Positions 10,163-23,500 are shown, counted from the stretch's first letter. The stretch is DNA of 64,000 bases from Allomyces arbusculus (GCA_027604705.1 JADHYV010000016.1:1-64000); one strand, 5' to 3'. Notes: generated by a model not told the origin, from the letters alone. Program-made: numbers and translations.

Positions 10163-11967
10163 CCTTGGCGTGCGCGTGGGGAGGCCCACGTGAGGGCGCG
10201 AGAGTTGGGCGAGAAGAACGAGTGCGAAAGACAGGGCCGATACGGCGTGAGCGCGTGTCTATCAAGTGGAGTGCAGCGTCGGCGGGATGCGTGCGGGGCC
10301 CTGGCTCGCGCGCGCGTCTATGGAGGGTGGTGGACAAGGCAGACTTGCCAGATCGCAAGGGAGAGCGCGCGTCAGGAGCGTGGTCCAGACGGATTTATAC
10401 CAGCGCGCCGCCGGCGACCACTATTCGAATTCGCGAAAGGTCGGCCCAACGTTACCAACGACCGCGTGTGCCGCGCGCGCGTCAAGGTGGAAGTCACCAT
10501 TGTACCCGACGTTGTGACCTCCAACTGTTGCTGCGGCTGGGCGTGAAGAAAAACAAACGTTTGCCGGGTGGCGAAAGACGAGGCGTTGCCTATGCGGCGC
10601 GTGCATAGGCCCTGACATTCGCCACCGCACCCCTGCTTGACCCAACAAAAACTCGAATTTCGAGTTCGAATTTTCACTCCTCGTCGTTGCATGCATAGTT
10701 CGCGCATCCTCGTGTTCATATTGCGGTAGCGAGGGGAATTTTTCGCGCTTTTGCCGAGCGAGAATTGTTCATTACGGGCTCTAGGCAAACGGGCAGCGAG
10801 AATACGTTGGCCGCTGAGCTGGTCAGCTATGGTTGCGTCGTGTTCCCTCCATCGTGGTCGCTTTGCACGAAGTCCCTCACAGCTGGACAGACTGGTCGGT
10901 TTGGGTTGGAGGTTGTTTGAAGTTGTGCAAAGTTCTAGCGGCCTGGCGAAACGTTCGAGAACAGGCAGGTGTGTTTCAGGATTTGGCGCACCCAGCCCCA
11001 GGTGACACACTCCATGCGCCAGGGACGCCACCGGAACGCGGCCAATCGGCGGACCTCTGACTCATTCATCACCCGGCCATTGTTCGGTCGCCTCTCGACT
11101 TGATCTGGAATACCCATGGCCAACTCTTCAAATCTCTGTGGCGAGGACGGACGGACGAGCGTGGACGGGTGCAGCAGTGGGATTTGCACAAGAAGGCAAG
11201 CTATTGTCCTTCATCGATCGTCCCCATTCCTGACAGCCACTGCCTGCACCCAGCAGTGGCTATGAGGCGGGCCATTTGCAAAAGCGAAAAAGGTGATTTC
11301 AATAAGAAGCACAAGAGTGAATGAATGTTGCGAGAGAATTGGGTTGAGAAGCGAGATTGCGCGCGGCTCGACCAGAGCTGCAAGAGGCAGCTAGCAGGCA
11401 ATTATGGATGATGGATGTCAGGACTCGCCTTTGGCGAGACGCAATGCCTTGTGACTGGAGCCCGGGTATATAGAAACCACACACCGGCCAAGCTGCCCGC
11501 TCGCCGTCGTCGTGTGGCGACGATGAGCAGGGCTAGGGCTTGGTAAATGCAGCGTCAGATTTAGTGTGGTGCCAGGTTTAGCAGAGCCAAGGTCTCTGCC
11601 AGAGTCTGACCTCTCACCGGGGCATTTGGCTTTCCGTGGGCGGCGTTTACCGCATCTTTGGGTTGCTCCCGGCCCAATTGTGTGCCTTGCTAGAAGTGAT
11701 GTGAGCGCGGTCAAGTCACGGGCAGTCGGGGCGAGACACGTGCGGGACGTGTCCTAGCATGGTTGTGCCCCACGCCGACCAGTCGCGCCCAGACCCGCTT
11801 TGGGGCATCTGAGCCCATCAGGACCTGGTGCCAGAGCACGAACCATGGCCGAACTGGCACCGGACACCAGAACCGACACCCAATAACATCTATTTCTGAT
11901 ACAAACGGAGCAAAGCGCGCTCGTTTCGATCCTCCACCAGTCACTCCAAAGTCAAAGTCGCCGACGC
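10163..11967. other. Intergenic region upstream of the subtilisin gene
   Basis: It holds the subtilisin promoter on its left, with a minus-strand TATAAA at 10394-10399, and the 3' side of the rhomboid gene on its right. A plus-strand TATATAG near 11467 has no convincing gene behind it. Frames up to 219 codons occur but carry no recognisable motif. Confidence 0.4.
10394..10399 (-). promoter_or_regulatory. TATA box of the subtilisin gene
   Basis: TATAAA on the minus strand (context GGTATAAATCC), 232 bp upstream of the ATG at 10162. It closely resembles the box before the left-edge secreted-protein gene (GGGTATAAATG). Confidence 0.4.
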
Positions 11968-13371
11968 CTATGGACACGACTGCAAGACGGGCAGGCACGT
12001 CAAGTACTTGCACAATGGACACATCTCGCGCCCCGTCCCCTCGATCGCCGTCACGACCGCAAGCCAGGCGAGCGTCACCGCGATACCCAACGCCGCGACC
12101 CGCGCCACCCACCCCGCAACCGGCAGCTCGCGCATGGGCCGCGTCTCGACCATATACGTTGCCGACCTCGCCACGACCTTACCCACCCACTCCCCAACCT
12201 CCTCCTCGTCGCCAACCGCCGCGTCATGCAAAACCCGCACCACCGTATTCGGCATCACCCCCACCCCCACCAATCCACCCACCACAAACCCGCCCGCATG
12301 CGCGACCTGATCAATTGCCGCAAACACCGCAATCGTCGCGGACACCAGCATCACGCCCACCATCTTCGCCGCCTGCCTTTTTGGACGATCCACGACCTCC
12401 CAATTCTGGACCAAGCTCACAAACATGACCGCTATGATCCCATACAGCGCGCCGGACGCGCCGACCGACGTGTACATCGTGTCCGTCACCGCCGCGCTCG
12501 CAGCAAACCCGAACGTGCCGGCCGCCACGTATACGACCAACGTCCGCAAAACGCCCCACTCGCGCTCCATGAAGGCGATCGCAGGGTGCTGGAACGCCAG
12601 GTTCGTAATGAGGTGCACAAGACCCGAGTGCAGCGACATCGCTGTGAGAATGCGGATCCATTGCGTGGGGGTGCCACCGAACAGGCCGCACAGGTCGCTC
12701 CAGGTGCATTGGTAGTAGCCCGGCGCTTGGGGTAGCGGGCGCGATGTGGGGAGCGTGCATGGGATCGAGGTGGTGGTGGTGGGCGCGAGGAGGGTCGGGA
12801 TGGACCGCATACATGGCGTGAATCGCGCGCCGAGGAGAATGAGTGTTTCAGGCGACGGGCCGAGCAGGTAGTTCATGACGGGCGAGATGGCGAGTGGCGG
12901 CCCGCCGGTACGGACGGCTTGCGTGATCAGGGACGCGACGAAGGCGAGGACGTGGAGAGTGGTGAGGGTGCGCGCGAGGTAAGGTGGCGGTAGGGGAGGG
13001 TCGAGTTGCGCGGGCATGGAGTCGGTCACCGAGTCCTTGGCACTACTGTCGATGCCGGCCGAAGGGTCCGTCGCGACCGACTCCGGGTCCGGAGCGAGCA
13101 CCCACGTGGAGCCACTGGACGAATCGCGGTCCTTGGCGCCCTGTTGGCAGAATGGCGCGCGCGAGCGGATCGTGCTCGACGTGGGCGAGTCCGATTTGGT
13201 GGACTTGGTCGGACTGGCATTTGCTGAGCTCGGCCAGGCACCCAGCGACGGGCTAGACTTGTAGTCGCTGGGCGATCCCGCACCCGCGGACGTTGAAAGA
13301 GACGTCGCCGTTGCCGACGTGGTCAGCGGGTTCGGTGCCACCGCGTCGGGAGCGGCAGTCGACAGAACCAT
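11968..13371 (-). CDS. Rhomboid-family intramembrane serine protease
   Basis: A single frame of 467 residues from an ATG in perfect Kozak context (ACCATGG) at 13371; the frame stays open for 23 further codons upstream. Rhomboids cut transmembrane substrates inside the bilayer. The catalytic Ser lies at about 306 in SVGASGALYG and the His at about 368 in DQVAHAGG. The L1/TM2 signature HSGLVHLITN, whose His and Asn stabilise the oxyanion, is at about 248-257. The N-terminal 130 residues are Ser/Thr/Pro-rich and cytosolic. The first membrane span is at about 135-153, and a Cys-bearing loop follows. At least seven hydrophobic spans are visible. It looks catalytically intact, unlike iRhoms. The order of elements suits a RHBDL/secretory-pathway enzyme rather than a mitochondrial PARL type. 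Substrate unknown. Confidence 0.88.
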   Translation of the reverse strand: MVLSTAAPDAVAPNPLTTSATATSLSTSAGAGSPSDYKSSPSLGAWPSSANASPTKSTKSDSPTSSTIRSRAPFCQQGAKDRDSSSGSTWVLAPDPESVATDPSAGIDSSAKDSVTDSMPAQLDPPLPPPYLARTLTTLHVLAFVASLITQAVRTGGPPLAISPVMNYLLGPSPETLILLGARFTPCMRSIPTLLAPTTTTSIPCTLPTSRPLPQAPGYYQCTWSDLCGLFGGTPTQWIRILTAMSLHSGLVHLITNLAFQHPAIAFMEREWGVLRTLVVYVAAGTFGFAASAAVTDTMYTSVGASGALYGIIAVMFVSLVQNWEVVDRPKRQAAKMVGVMLVSATIAVFAAIDQVAHAGGFVVGGLVGVGVMPNTVVRVLHDAAVGDEEEVGEWVGKVVARSATYMVETRPMRELPVAGWVARVAALGIAVTLAWLAVVTAIEGTGREMCPLCKYLTCLPVLQSCP

Positions 13372-14196
13372 GGTGCCGGTGAAGACAATCAGCGTCGCAA
13401 AGTACTGATGGCCGGCTTCGGTTGAGCAAAGATGATGCAAGAGCTGGAGAGTTTAGACCGGTCGACGAGCGCAAGTCGGGCCGTCGCCGCCGATCACGAC
13501 GGTGGGAAGGACGCTGGCATGCGGGCGAGGGAGTGGTGGGGAGTGGTAGGCAACCCCTGGTGATCGCTTCGTGCTTGATCGTGGGTCCGTCAGTGGGGCC
13601 GGAGCAAAGTCGACGGGGTCGAGTGCCCCGTTGGAGCATGACAGAAAGACAGGGCGCCATGCTGCCAAAATGCGGCAAGTATTGTGGATGCAAGTGGTTG
13701 AAGGCAGCATGATTATGTCGTTCGTGAACGCTGGGCGCGCTCGACGACGGTTGGGCACCGAACGGCGTCGCCGGCGAGGCAAACAACAAGATTTGTTTAG
13801 CTAAATCATGGTGCGAGACGTGGAGCGGGTCTCGCTGTCAGAGCTTTCCCGAGTAATTTCGGGCAAACCCGGGTGCGAGGTTTCGGCAGGGACCGGATTC
13901 GTCGAAAAGCACTGACCACGTGGAGCTTGGGTCAGCCGCTGATGGGTGTGGCAGCATCTGCGAACACGAGCGAAAAAGGGAGCCATCGGTCTTCTGTTTG
14001 GCGATCACGCGTTTGCACGTTGGCCGCGATCAGCACCGTTCAAACCGGCCCCACCGCAGAAATTTATATTTGCGGCCCATCCCCCGCGACCCTGCTCCCG
14101 CTCGTTTGCCGACCCGATCTTGGACCCGTTGCTGCTGCAAGTGCTGCTGCCGCCCTCGCGCTCTCTGCTCTCGACGACCAATCCAACGACAACACC
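13372..14196. other. Divergent promoter region, rhomboid (-) and HSP60 (+)
   Basis: A head-to-head spacer of 825 bp. TTTATATT at 14063-14070 lies 127 bp before the HSP60 ATG and may be its TATA element. I looked for a canonical heat-shock element (nGAAnnTTCn arrays) and found only imperfect single units, such as ttcgtcgaa near 13894. No gene seen. Confidence 0.4.
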
Positions 14197-16054
14197 ATGC
14201 AGCGTATCCCGCACGCCGCCCGCCTTGCGCGCGCCGCAGCGCAGCGCCGCGCCTTCTCGACGCACAAGGAGATCATGTTCGCTGCCGAGGGCCGCGCCAA
14301 GCTCGCCAAGGGTGTGGACACGCTCGCGCGCGCCGTTGCCGTCACGCTCGGCCCCAAGGGCCGCAACGTGCTCATTGAGCAGTCCTACGGGTCGCCCAAG
14401 ATCACGAAGGACGGTGTGACCGTTGCCAAGTCGATCACGCTCGAGGACAAGTTTGAGAACCTCGGTGCTCGGTACGTGCTCCATTTCGAATTCTCTGCGA
14501 TGTTGGAGCGATTGAGCAATTTCCGCGACGGCCCGATCGTGGCGACTGACGCTGACCGCGCTCAATTTCGATTCGATCGGCAATTCATCTAGCCTCGTCC
14601 AGGACGTGGCCAACAAGACCAACGAGACGGCCGGTGACGGCACGACGACCGCGACCGTCCTGACGCGCGCCATCTTCAACGAGGGCCTCAAGAATGTTGC
14701 TGCGGGCTGCAACCCGACCGACCTGCGTCGTGGTGTGCAGATCGCCGTCGACGCCGTCGTCAAGTTCCTCAAGGAGAACTCGCGCATGATTACATCGTCC
14801 GAGGAGGTCGCACAGGTGGCCACGATCTCGGCCAACGGCGACCGCCACGTAGGCAATCTGATTGCGCAGGCCATGGAGAAGGTCGGCAAGGAGGGCGTCA
14901 TCACCGTCGCCGAGGGCAAGACGCTCGAGGACGAGCTCGAGATCACCGAGGGCATGCGTTTTGACCGCGGGTTCATCTCGCCCTACTTCATCACCGACGT
15001 CAAGGCCCAGAAGGTCGAGTTTGAGAAGCCGCTGATCCTGCTTTCGGAGAAGAAGATCTCGCTGATCCAAGACGTTCTGCCAGCACTCGAAATGGCCGCG
15101 CAGACGCGCCGCCCGCTGCTGATTGTCGCCGAGGACGTCGACGGCGAGGCGCTCGCCGCCTGCATTCTCAACAAGCTGCGCGGTCAAGTGCAGGTCGCTG
15201 CCGTCAAGGCTCCGGGCTTTGGTGATAACCGCAAGGCCATTCTCCAGGATATGGCGATCCTTACGGGCGCGCAGGTCTTCTCGGACGAGGTCTCGGTCAA
15301 GCTTGAAAAGGCCACGCTCGAGCAGCTCGGCGAGGCCGGGTCGGTCACGGTCACCAAGGAGGACACGATTTTCCTGAACGGCGCTGGCGACAAGACCTTG
15401 CTCGCCGACCGCTGCGAGACGATCCGTGGCGCGATTGCCGAGACGGCGTCCGAGTACGAGAAGGAGAAGCTGCAGGAGCGCTTGGCCAAGCTGTCGTCGG
15501 GTGTTGCCGTGATCAAGGTCGGCGGCGCGTCCGAGGTCGAGGTCGGCGAGAAGAAGGACCGGTTCGTTGATGCGCTTAACGCGACGCGCGCGGCCGTCGA
15601 GGAGGGCATCCTGCCCGGCGGCGGCACGGCGCTGCTCAAGTCGACGACGATTCTTGAGGACTTGAAGAACAACAAGGCCGTGATTGTCAACTTTGACCAG
15701 CAGCTCGGCGTGAACCTGATCAAGAACGCCCTGCAGGCACCGACGCGCACGATTGTCGACAACACGGGCGACTCGGGCGCGTTTGTCGTTGGCAAGCTCC
15801 TTGATGCGCACGCCGATGCGTCCCAGTTTGTCATGGGCTACGATGCCGCCACGGGCACCTACACCGACATGATCAAGGCCGGTATCATTGACCCGCTCAA
15901 GGTCGTGCGCACGGCGCTTGTCGACGCGGCCGGTGTTGCCTCGCTCCTGACCACCTCCGAGTGCATGATCGTCGATGCCCCGAAGAAGGACGCCCCGGCG
16001 GCGCCCGCGGGCGGCATGGGCGGCATGGGTGGTATGGGCGGCATGGGCTTCTAA
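14197..16054 (+). CDS. HSP60: Mitochondrial chaperonin HSP60
   Basis: Exons 14197-14471 and 14593-16054 give 578 residues, normal for the family; the join restores ENLGAR + [11 protein letters not shown]. It folds imported matrix proteins as a GroEL-type double ring with HSP10 and ATP. The first 20 residues are Arg/Ala-rich without acids and end in a RRAFST site, a typical matrix targeting signal. Visible signatures are [12 protein letters not shown], the ATP-site motif [22 protein letters not shown] and the C-terminal GGM repeat ending in GF. All key residues appear intact. An antisense frame of 553 codons across this gene is a shadow. Confidence 0.98.
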
Positions 16055-16557
16055 GTTTAGAGAGAGAGATGAAGCGGACGTGTACAGCTCGTAGGCAGTT
16101 GTCGGTTTTGGGTGCATTTCCTTAGTTTCACTGTTCTTGTTGATTGATGGTTTTCGTTTTTGGTGTTTTTGGTGGAAGAAAATCGTCCAGATTTTCTGGG
16201 GTCTCTCTTGCTCTGCACCTTGCGATCGTGTGTTTTTCAAATGCATGGTAACGCATCACGCCCTGTCAGCTGACTGGGATGCAACTTGGCCGGTGCAGAG
16301 CAGTGCGGCAAGCCTCATCGTGGGCCCGCTGTAGTGAACAGCCCATTGCAGACCGAAGTTGACGTTCTCTGGCCACGAACTCCGCGATCACGACAGGAGA
16401 TCGACCCAGAGCAGGGCGACTCGACCCATTTCCACCCGCGTCCACCCATCTTCAACCGCCGACCCGTCCCCCAGCCTCGTCGTCACCCAGCGCCACTCCC
16501 AACCAGCGCCGAATCCGCCCATTGCCCATTGAACCCGATTTCCAAGAAGCACCACCA
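16055..16557. other. HSP60-importin intergenic region
   Basis: Contains the HSP60 3' region (T-rich from about 16120) and the importin promoter and leader, which turns CA/CC-rich just before the ATG at 16558. No gene seen. Confidence 0.4.
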
Positions 16558-19500
16558 ATGGCCGATATTCAAGTGTACCACGCGGCGCTGCGCGGCACGC
16601 TGTCGCCCGACCAGGCCGTGCGCATGAAGTCAGAGCTCGACGTCAAGGCCGTGCAAAAGCTGCCGGGCTTTTTACCCATGGCGCTGCAAGTCGCCGTGCA
16701 GGAGCAGGACTCGGCGATTCGCATGGCCTCGGCCATCACGTTCAAGAACTTTGTGCGCAGCCACTGGGCCGGGTCGTCAGTCGTGGTGCCCGACGCCGAT
16801 CGCGACCAGTGCAAGCAGATGATGGTCGCGAGTATCGTTGCCGTGCCGCAGAACCTGCGGTGCGTTTTTCTTTTTCCTGATGGTGATGATTGGGTGGGTA
16901 CAGGCAGCGCAAACTGATCGACGGCGGGCGATTTATGTAGACCGCAGCTGTGCCTCGCCCTGCACTTCATGCTCGTGCACGATTTCCCAGAGCAGTGGCC
17001 CAACTTCATTGAGCAGGTCGGCCATTTCGTGCAGCAGACGCACAACACGAGTGCCGTCTACGGTGGGCTGCTCGCGCTGCAGGAGGTCATCAAGGCGTTT
17101 GCGTACGCATCATTTCCTTTCCGGGCGCGCATGAACGACGATGCCGTTGCACCAAGCCGGACTGACCCTGGCCCGACCTCCCCGCTCCTAGATGGAAGAC
17201 CGGCAAGGACCGCAACCCGCTCGTCAAGATCGTCAAGACCGTGTTCCCGTACCTGCTACAGATCGCGACCGACCTGGTCCAGCACGACTCGGAGGAGGCC
17301 GCGTCGATGCTCAAGGTGATTTGCAAGTCGTATTTCGGGTCGATGCAGTCGCAGCTGTCCAAGTCGCACATGGACCCGAACAATCTGGCGGGTTGGTGCC
17401 AGCTGTTTGTCGCCGTGATTTCCAAGCCGATCCCGGACGCGGTTTTCGGGCCGCACGCCGACGCGAGCGACAAGGCGCAGCACCCGTGGTGGAAGGCCAA
17501 AAAATGGGCGTTCCACGTGCTCAACAAGTACTTTACGCGGTACGGCAATGCCAAGCTCGAAACGTTCAGCACTGACAAGAAGTACAAGGCGTTTGCCCCC
17601 ATGTTCATGACGCAATACGCGCCGACGATTCTCAACACCTACCTGAACATCACGCAGCAGGCGATCCAGCACGGCACTTTCGTCTCGCCGCGCGTCGTCT
17701 ACTTGATGACCTCGTTCTACGCGGCCGCCATTAAGCACAAGGACACGTGGGCTATCTTGAAGCCACACGTGCCCATGCTCATCCAGCACGTCGTGCACCC
17801 GTACCTGTGCATTTCTGCCGACGACCTCGCGCTCTGGACCGACGACCCGGTCGAGTACGTGCACGCGCACAAGGACCCGCTCGAGGACTTCCGGTCGCCG
17901 ACGGCCGGGTGCCAGCAGCTGCTGCTCGAGCTCGCCGTGGGCCGCCGCGCCGCGACGTTTGACCAGATCATGGCGTTCATTCACCAGGTGGTCGTGGCGC
18001 ACGCGCAGCAGCCAACGCCGCAGACGGCCAACCAAAAGGACGGCGCGCTGCACATGCTCCTGATGCTCGCCGACGTGGCGCTCTCGCCCAAGTCGTCGGT
18101 CCGCAACGACATGGAAGCGTTCCTCGTCAACTACGTGTTCCCTGAATTCGCGTCCCCGGCAAAGTACCTGCGCGCGCGCGCGCTCCAGACGGTCGCCGCG
18201 TTTTCTGAACTTGAGTACGCCAACTCGCAGCACGCATTGCGCGCGCTCGAGGCCGCGCTGGCCGCGATTCAGGATACGGATTTGCCGCTGCGCATCGAGG
18301 CCGGGTTGGCGCTCAAGCCCATGATTGCAAACGATGTCGCGCGCGAGGCCATGGCGCCTCATATTCCGGCGATCATGCAGGCGCTGCTCGACTTGCAGAA
18401 CCAGATTGACATGGACATGTTGGCGACGGTCATGGAGGAGATGGTGGAGGTGTTTTCCGAACAGGTGGCGCCGTTTGCCGTGCAGCTCGCGCAGCAGCTC
18501 GCGGCGACGTTTGTGCGCATCATGGACGACGCGCAGGCCGGGATCGATGCGTTTGAACCGACGAACGACGATGACTTTGATTTCGATGCGGCGACCGACA
18601 AGACGATGGCGGCCATGGGTGTGCTCAAGACGATGCAGACGCTCGTGCTCTCGGTCGACGGGTCCAAGGATATCATGCTGCAGCTCGAGACGACGATTGC
18701 TCCGGTCCTGTGCTACGTGCTCGACCACCAGATCATTGATCTCTATGGCGACGTGTTCGAGCTGATCGACTCGTGCACGTACTCGCTCAAGGAAGTGTCG
18801 CCGTGCATGTGGTCCATGTTCGACAAGATCTACCGCGTCTCCAAGACGGACGCGTCGGATTTCGTCTGCGAAATGGTGCCGTGCCTCGACAATTACATTT
18901 CGTACGGCACGCGCGAGTTTGCGACCAACGCGAGGCTGCAGCAGGCCATGGTCGACCTGATCAACATTTGCATGACGACTGCCGACTTGGGCGAGGCCGA
19001 CCGCGTCTGCGGGTGCCAGCTCATGGAATCGATGATGCTGCACCTGCGCGGGCACATTGACGCCTTCCTGCCACATTTCATCTCGCTGGCCGTTGCGCAG
19101 CTCGCGCAAAAGATCAAGACCAACCACCTGCGCGTGTCGACGCTCGAAGTCGTCATCAACGCCATCTACTACAACCCGCCGCTCGCACTGCACATTCTCG
19201 AAGAGAACCACTGGACGACGGCGGTCTTTGACCAGTGGGCGCGGTCGGTCGCCGCCTTCTCGCGCGTGCACGACAAGAAGCTCTGCATTGCCGGGATTTG
19301 CGCACTCCTCGCGGTCCCGCACGCCCAGTTGCCGGCCGTCGTCCAGCAAGGTCTCCCGCAGATCATGGCCATGGCCGCCTCCGTCTTCCAGTCGCTGCCC
19401 AAGGCCCTCGAGAACCGGTCTGAGCAGGAACGCTTCTTCTCAGGCATCGACGAGGCGTCGGACGTCGACGCGTTCGACGTGCCCGACGAGATCGTCGACG

Positions 19501-19901
19501 ACGACGGCGCCGACGGGTTCGAGGATATCGTCGACGACGACGACGATGCGGGCTTTGTCGACGAGGACGACGAGGAACTGATGCACTTGGCTGCCGCCGC
19601 ACGGCGCGCGAACGGCGATGATTCGGACGCCGAGTCGGACGACGATGACGACGACGAGATCCCGGAGGAAATGTACTTTGACTCGCCGCTCGATGCGTTT
19701 GAGCCTTACGGCGCGTTCACGGCCACGTTCCAGGCACTCGAGGCACAGAACCCGACGACGTATGCAGGTTTGACGGCGGGGATCTCCGCTGAGACGCACC
19801 AGGTGGTGGTTGCGGTCATGCAGAAGGCCGTCGAGATTCAGCAGCAGGAGGCGGCGAATGCCGCGGCGGCGGCGGCGGCCGCGGGCGGCGTGCAGGCGTA
19901 A
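16558..19901 (+). CDS. Importin-7/8-type karyopherin (Sxm1/Nmd5 family)
   Basis: Exons 16558-16859, 16941-17102 and 17192-19901 give 1057 residues, the usual size for this importin-beta family. It carries cargo such as ribosomal and histone proteins, TFIIS or kinases into the nucleus with Ran-GTP. The N-terminal importin-beta domain is marked by ASAITFKNFVRSHW and LVHDFPEQWP, and HEAT-type helical pairs run through the length. A strongly acidic Asp/Glu tract at about residues 900-985 is the known hallmark of importin 7/8 that contacts basic cargo. The start ATG has a good context (ACCAATGG). The protein ends in a poly-Ala stretch. Which of the yeast paralogues it matches best cannot be told by eye. 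Confidence 0.93.
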
Positions 19902-20580
19902 GAATGAGGGTCGTTGCTATTGGTGTTGTTGAGGGGGAGGGTCGTTGGTGGTGTGTTTCCGGCGTGGCCAGATCTGTGGCGGCCTGGAGTGTCGTTTGCT
20001 TTGCGTTTATCTCGGTTTGTGGTTCGTGATTTGTGGTTCCTGCTTTGTGATTGATGGTTCATCTGTTGGGCGGATTGGGTCGTTTGGTGTTGTCTTTTGA
20101 GTACCTCTTGCTGTGACATATAGTTCGTCTGTAGGCCCGTTCCTCTCATCTTCAGCCGGTTGATCCGTCTTCGCTGACGTGGAAATATTCCCTACACGAC
20201 CCCAGTGTAAGGAGCGTTGCAGTGGATCGTTGTCCTCGTCGACGGCGTTGTTTAGCAAATGAGTGGAAAGCAATCACTTGTCTCGCCTGCGATTTGAACA
20301 CCTGCCAACAAAAAATGGGCCTCCAATCCGGAGCCCCTGCGTGCACTTCGACCCGCTGCGACCAGTCGCACAGTGTTCTCGCACCTGCACCAAGCTCGAC
20401 GGCGAGAAGCTCGCGCTCTCGTCGTTTCGCGCCGCGGTCAGAGGCCACGCACGCGTCGCCTCGCACTCGCTGTTGCAACCCCAACAGCGATGCCCCAGCC
20501 CACGCCGACCCTCCGACAGCGCACTTGAGCCCATCTTCAGAATGCGACCAAGCAATGATATCCCTTTCTCTGCCCGTGCG
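19902..20580. other. Importin-GPCR intergenic region
   Basis: T/G-rich 3' sequence after the importin stop, then the presumed GPCR promoter and leader. An in-frame upstream ATG at 20542 is a possible alternative GPCR start. No separate gene seen. Confidence 0.4.
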
Positions 20581-23500
20581 ATGTGGCAGGGAGACTTGAT
20601 CCAGGAACCCGCGTCGTTACAGCACGGATCAGGGCGGGCGCGGTCACTACCAAGAGCAAGCCGAAGAGCATGGACCCGAAGACAACTCGTGCGAATACTC
20701 GTTTGCGTGCTCCTTGTCGTTATTTTGGCCGGCAAGAATGGTGTGCGCGGGACGGTGTCGACGACGACGTTCAATATTGGCGTGATTTTGCCTTTTACCG
20801 ACCCCAGTGCGTGCCACATCTGCCCGTGCACGACGGCCCCCCGCGCGTCGCTGACACGGTGCTCGCTGCCGGTGCATTGCTAGACGGCACGCCGTACGAG
20901 TCGGTTACGACGCTCTACGACCTGCTCGCGACAGCGTTACCCGTCATGAACAGCCTGAACGCGTCCTTCCGGTTCAATTTGGTTCCTGGCAACTCCAAGA
21001 ACACGCGGTCGGGCGCCGTCGCCGCCATGTTTGATCTCTACGACCGCAACCAGACGGTGGCCTTCATCGGCGAGTCTGGGTCGGGCAACACGGGTCCGAT
21101 GGTCTATGCGGAGAGCCGATTCGGGTCGTGGCATTGTTCGGGCACGGCGTCGAGCACGGCGTTTAGCGAACCCGGCGAGTTTGCGCGGTTTTTCCGCACG
21201 ATTCCGGTTTGCAGTTGCCGCGATCCTGGTGTCTTTCGATTGTTGCAATTATGCTGACGGTGTGTAACGTGGACAGGACGACTCGCAGCAGGGTGTCGCA
21301 ATTGCCCGGTTCGTGAGATCAATGGGGTGGACCAAGGTGAACTTGCTTGTGTCGACCGACTCGTACGGCGGATCCAGTACGTCTGCTGCCGCTGTGGTTG
21401 CGCGAGCAAACCCACTTATTTGTTGCTCTGTCCAGTCGCCACCAGTTTTTCCGACGCGGCCAGAGCGCTCGGCGTGAAACTCTCCCTGAGTGACGTCTAC
21501 TCGCCGGGCGACCAGGACCTGAGCTCACAAGTCGCCAAAATTGCCAATAGCGAGTCGAACATTGTCATTTTCGCCGTGTCGTCGTCGGACGACGCGGTCG
21601 TGCTGTTGCGCGAGGCACGCAGGCAAGGCCTGTTGGGACCGGATCGCGTGTGGGTACGGTCCTTTATTTTTCCTTTTCCTCGGCTCGCTGTTGCGAGCGA
21701 CACTGACGACGCTCCCCTACAGATTGGCACCGATGCGCTCGGCGAGTACTTCACCTCGTCCGTGTTCCCGTCGTCGCCAACGCACGCGAGCGACACGGCC
21801 AACGTGCAGGGCGCCATGTATTTCATGCCGCTCGTCGCAACGGACAGTGCAGCGTACCAGACCATGGCGAATGCGTGGGCCGCGCTTGGGAAAACGACCT
21901 CGGCCGACTCGGTCCCGTACGGCGGGCTTAACTACGACTGCCTGCTCGTATTGGCCAGGGGATTGATTCAGTTGGCGACCAAGGTCGGCGCGGGGAACGT
22001 GAATGCCCCGGGCCTCTTGCTCGTCGGCGATTTTCTGCCGCCGCCGTTTGATGGCGCCACGGGGTCGCTCGCGTTTACGAGTACTGGCGATCGGCTCGGG
22101 TGCGCTTTGAAAATGCGGATCATTCGTTGGCGCGCGCGATATACTGACAACAATCTGGCCGACAGCGACTTTTCCGTGTTGAACATCTACAACGGCGACA
22201 AGCGCGTTGCCTTCAACGTCTACTCGAACGGCACCGTCTCCACCGTCCACCCGCCGCAATTCTACTCGGGTTCTAGCACCCCGCCCGTCGACGTGCCGCC
22301 GAAATCCGTGCAGTACCCGACTTGGGGCGACTCGTTTGTTGTGACCACGTCGGTGGTTCGCGCGCTGCTCATGCTGGCACTCGTGGGCGGGACGGTCGTT
22401 CTGACCGTGAACCGGCACAAGTCGACGGTCAAACACCTGAGTTTCCCGTTCTTGGTCCTTATCACGGTTGGGTGTGAGCTGGTCCTGGCGAGCGGGTTTT
22501 TTGAGATTGGCGAGCCGTCAAGGACAGCGTGTATTGCGCCCGTGTGGACGTTGACGGTCGGCGCGCAGCTGGTGCTGGCGAGTGCGGGGGTCAAGACTTA
22601 TCGGGTGCGTACGTCGGGTGTGGTGTGGTTGTTGGTTTGCGAGATGGCTGACTGACTTCGTGCGCTGGGCATTCGTTATGCAGCTCTGGAAAATATTTGA
22701 CAGTGCGTTTTCGTTGGCCATCTCCCGCAATCTTCGCCAATTCTCTTGTAGGCTAACACCGCTGTTCATCTCTCGTTAGATTCGTCCCTTCGGAAACGGC
22801 TCAAGGCTATTGACAACCACTACCTCGTGCGGTTTGTCGGGCTCCTGATCGCCGTCCAGTCTACCATCTATGCGATTTGGCTCGGCGCGTTCCCGAGTGA
22901 GCCCGTCGCGATGTCGAGCAGGCTTTTCCTATGCTATTCGTGCCAGTCGCCGAACTTGGCCGGGATCAGAGCTGTGACGGTCGTTTCGGTCGCCATTAAT
23001 GTCGTGTTGCTCCTCGCGGTCATGTTCTTGGCGTACAAGGTGCGCCCACGCCCAGGGGAAGGATGGAGGAGGTGGGCGTTGCGCTGATGTTTGTTGTTTC
23101 TCCACTTTAGACTCGCAACGTCGTATCGGCATTTCGCGAGACGACATGGATCATGTACTCGGTTCAGGCATGTCCATCCTCTTTCCAGCCGAATTCGACC
23201 CCTCTCTTTGTCTGACGCCGTGGCATGCTCTCCAGAACATTGGGATTGTCGGCTCGATCATCCTCACCTTTGCCCTCGTCACGTTCCGCGACTTTTCCCT
23301 CGGCGCGTACTACCTGCGCAGCATCCTACTCCTTTACGTCGTCACGTTCACGTACGTCGCGCTTGTCGGCCGCGTCGTGGTCTCGCTCCTGCGCGGCCAA
23401 GGCTCGCACGACACGGCCACCGTGCGGCGCGCGCTCAAGAGCCACATCCATGGACGCACCAGCAGTGTCGGAAACGGGACGGGTGCCGGCGGCGGTGTGA

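Noticed and set aside
10372-11031. 219-codon minus-strand frame upstream of the subtilisin gene
   Set aside because: No motif, and it overlaps the likely promoter region.
13800-14190. Heat-shock elements before HSP60
   Set aside because: Only single, imperfectly spaced TTC/GAA pairs; no array of three units.
14585-16246. 553-codon frame antisense to HSP60
   Set aside because: Arg/Leu-rich shadow of a highly conserved gene; no motifs and no start context.
17256-19349. 697-codon frame antisense to the importin gene
   Set aside because: Shadow frame produced by third-position GC bias; rich in Arg, His and Val, without domains.
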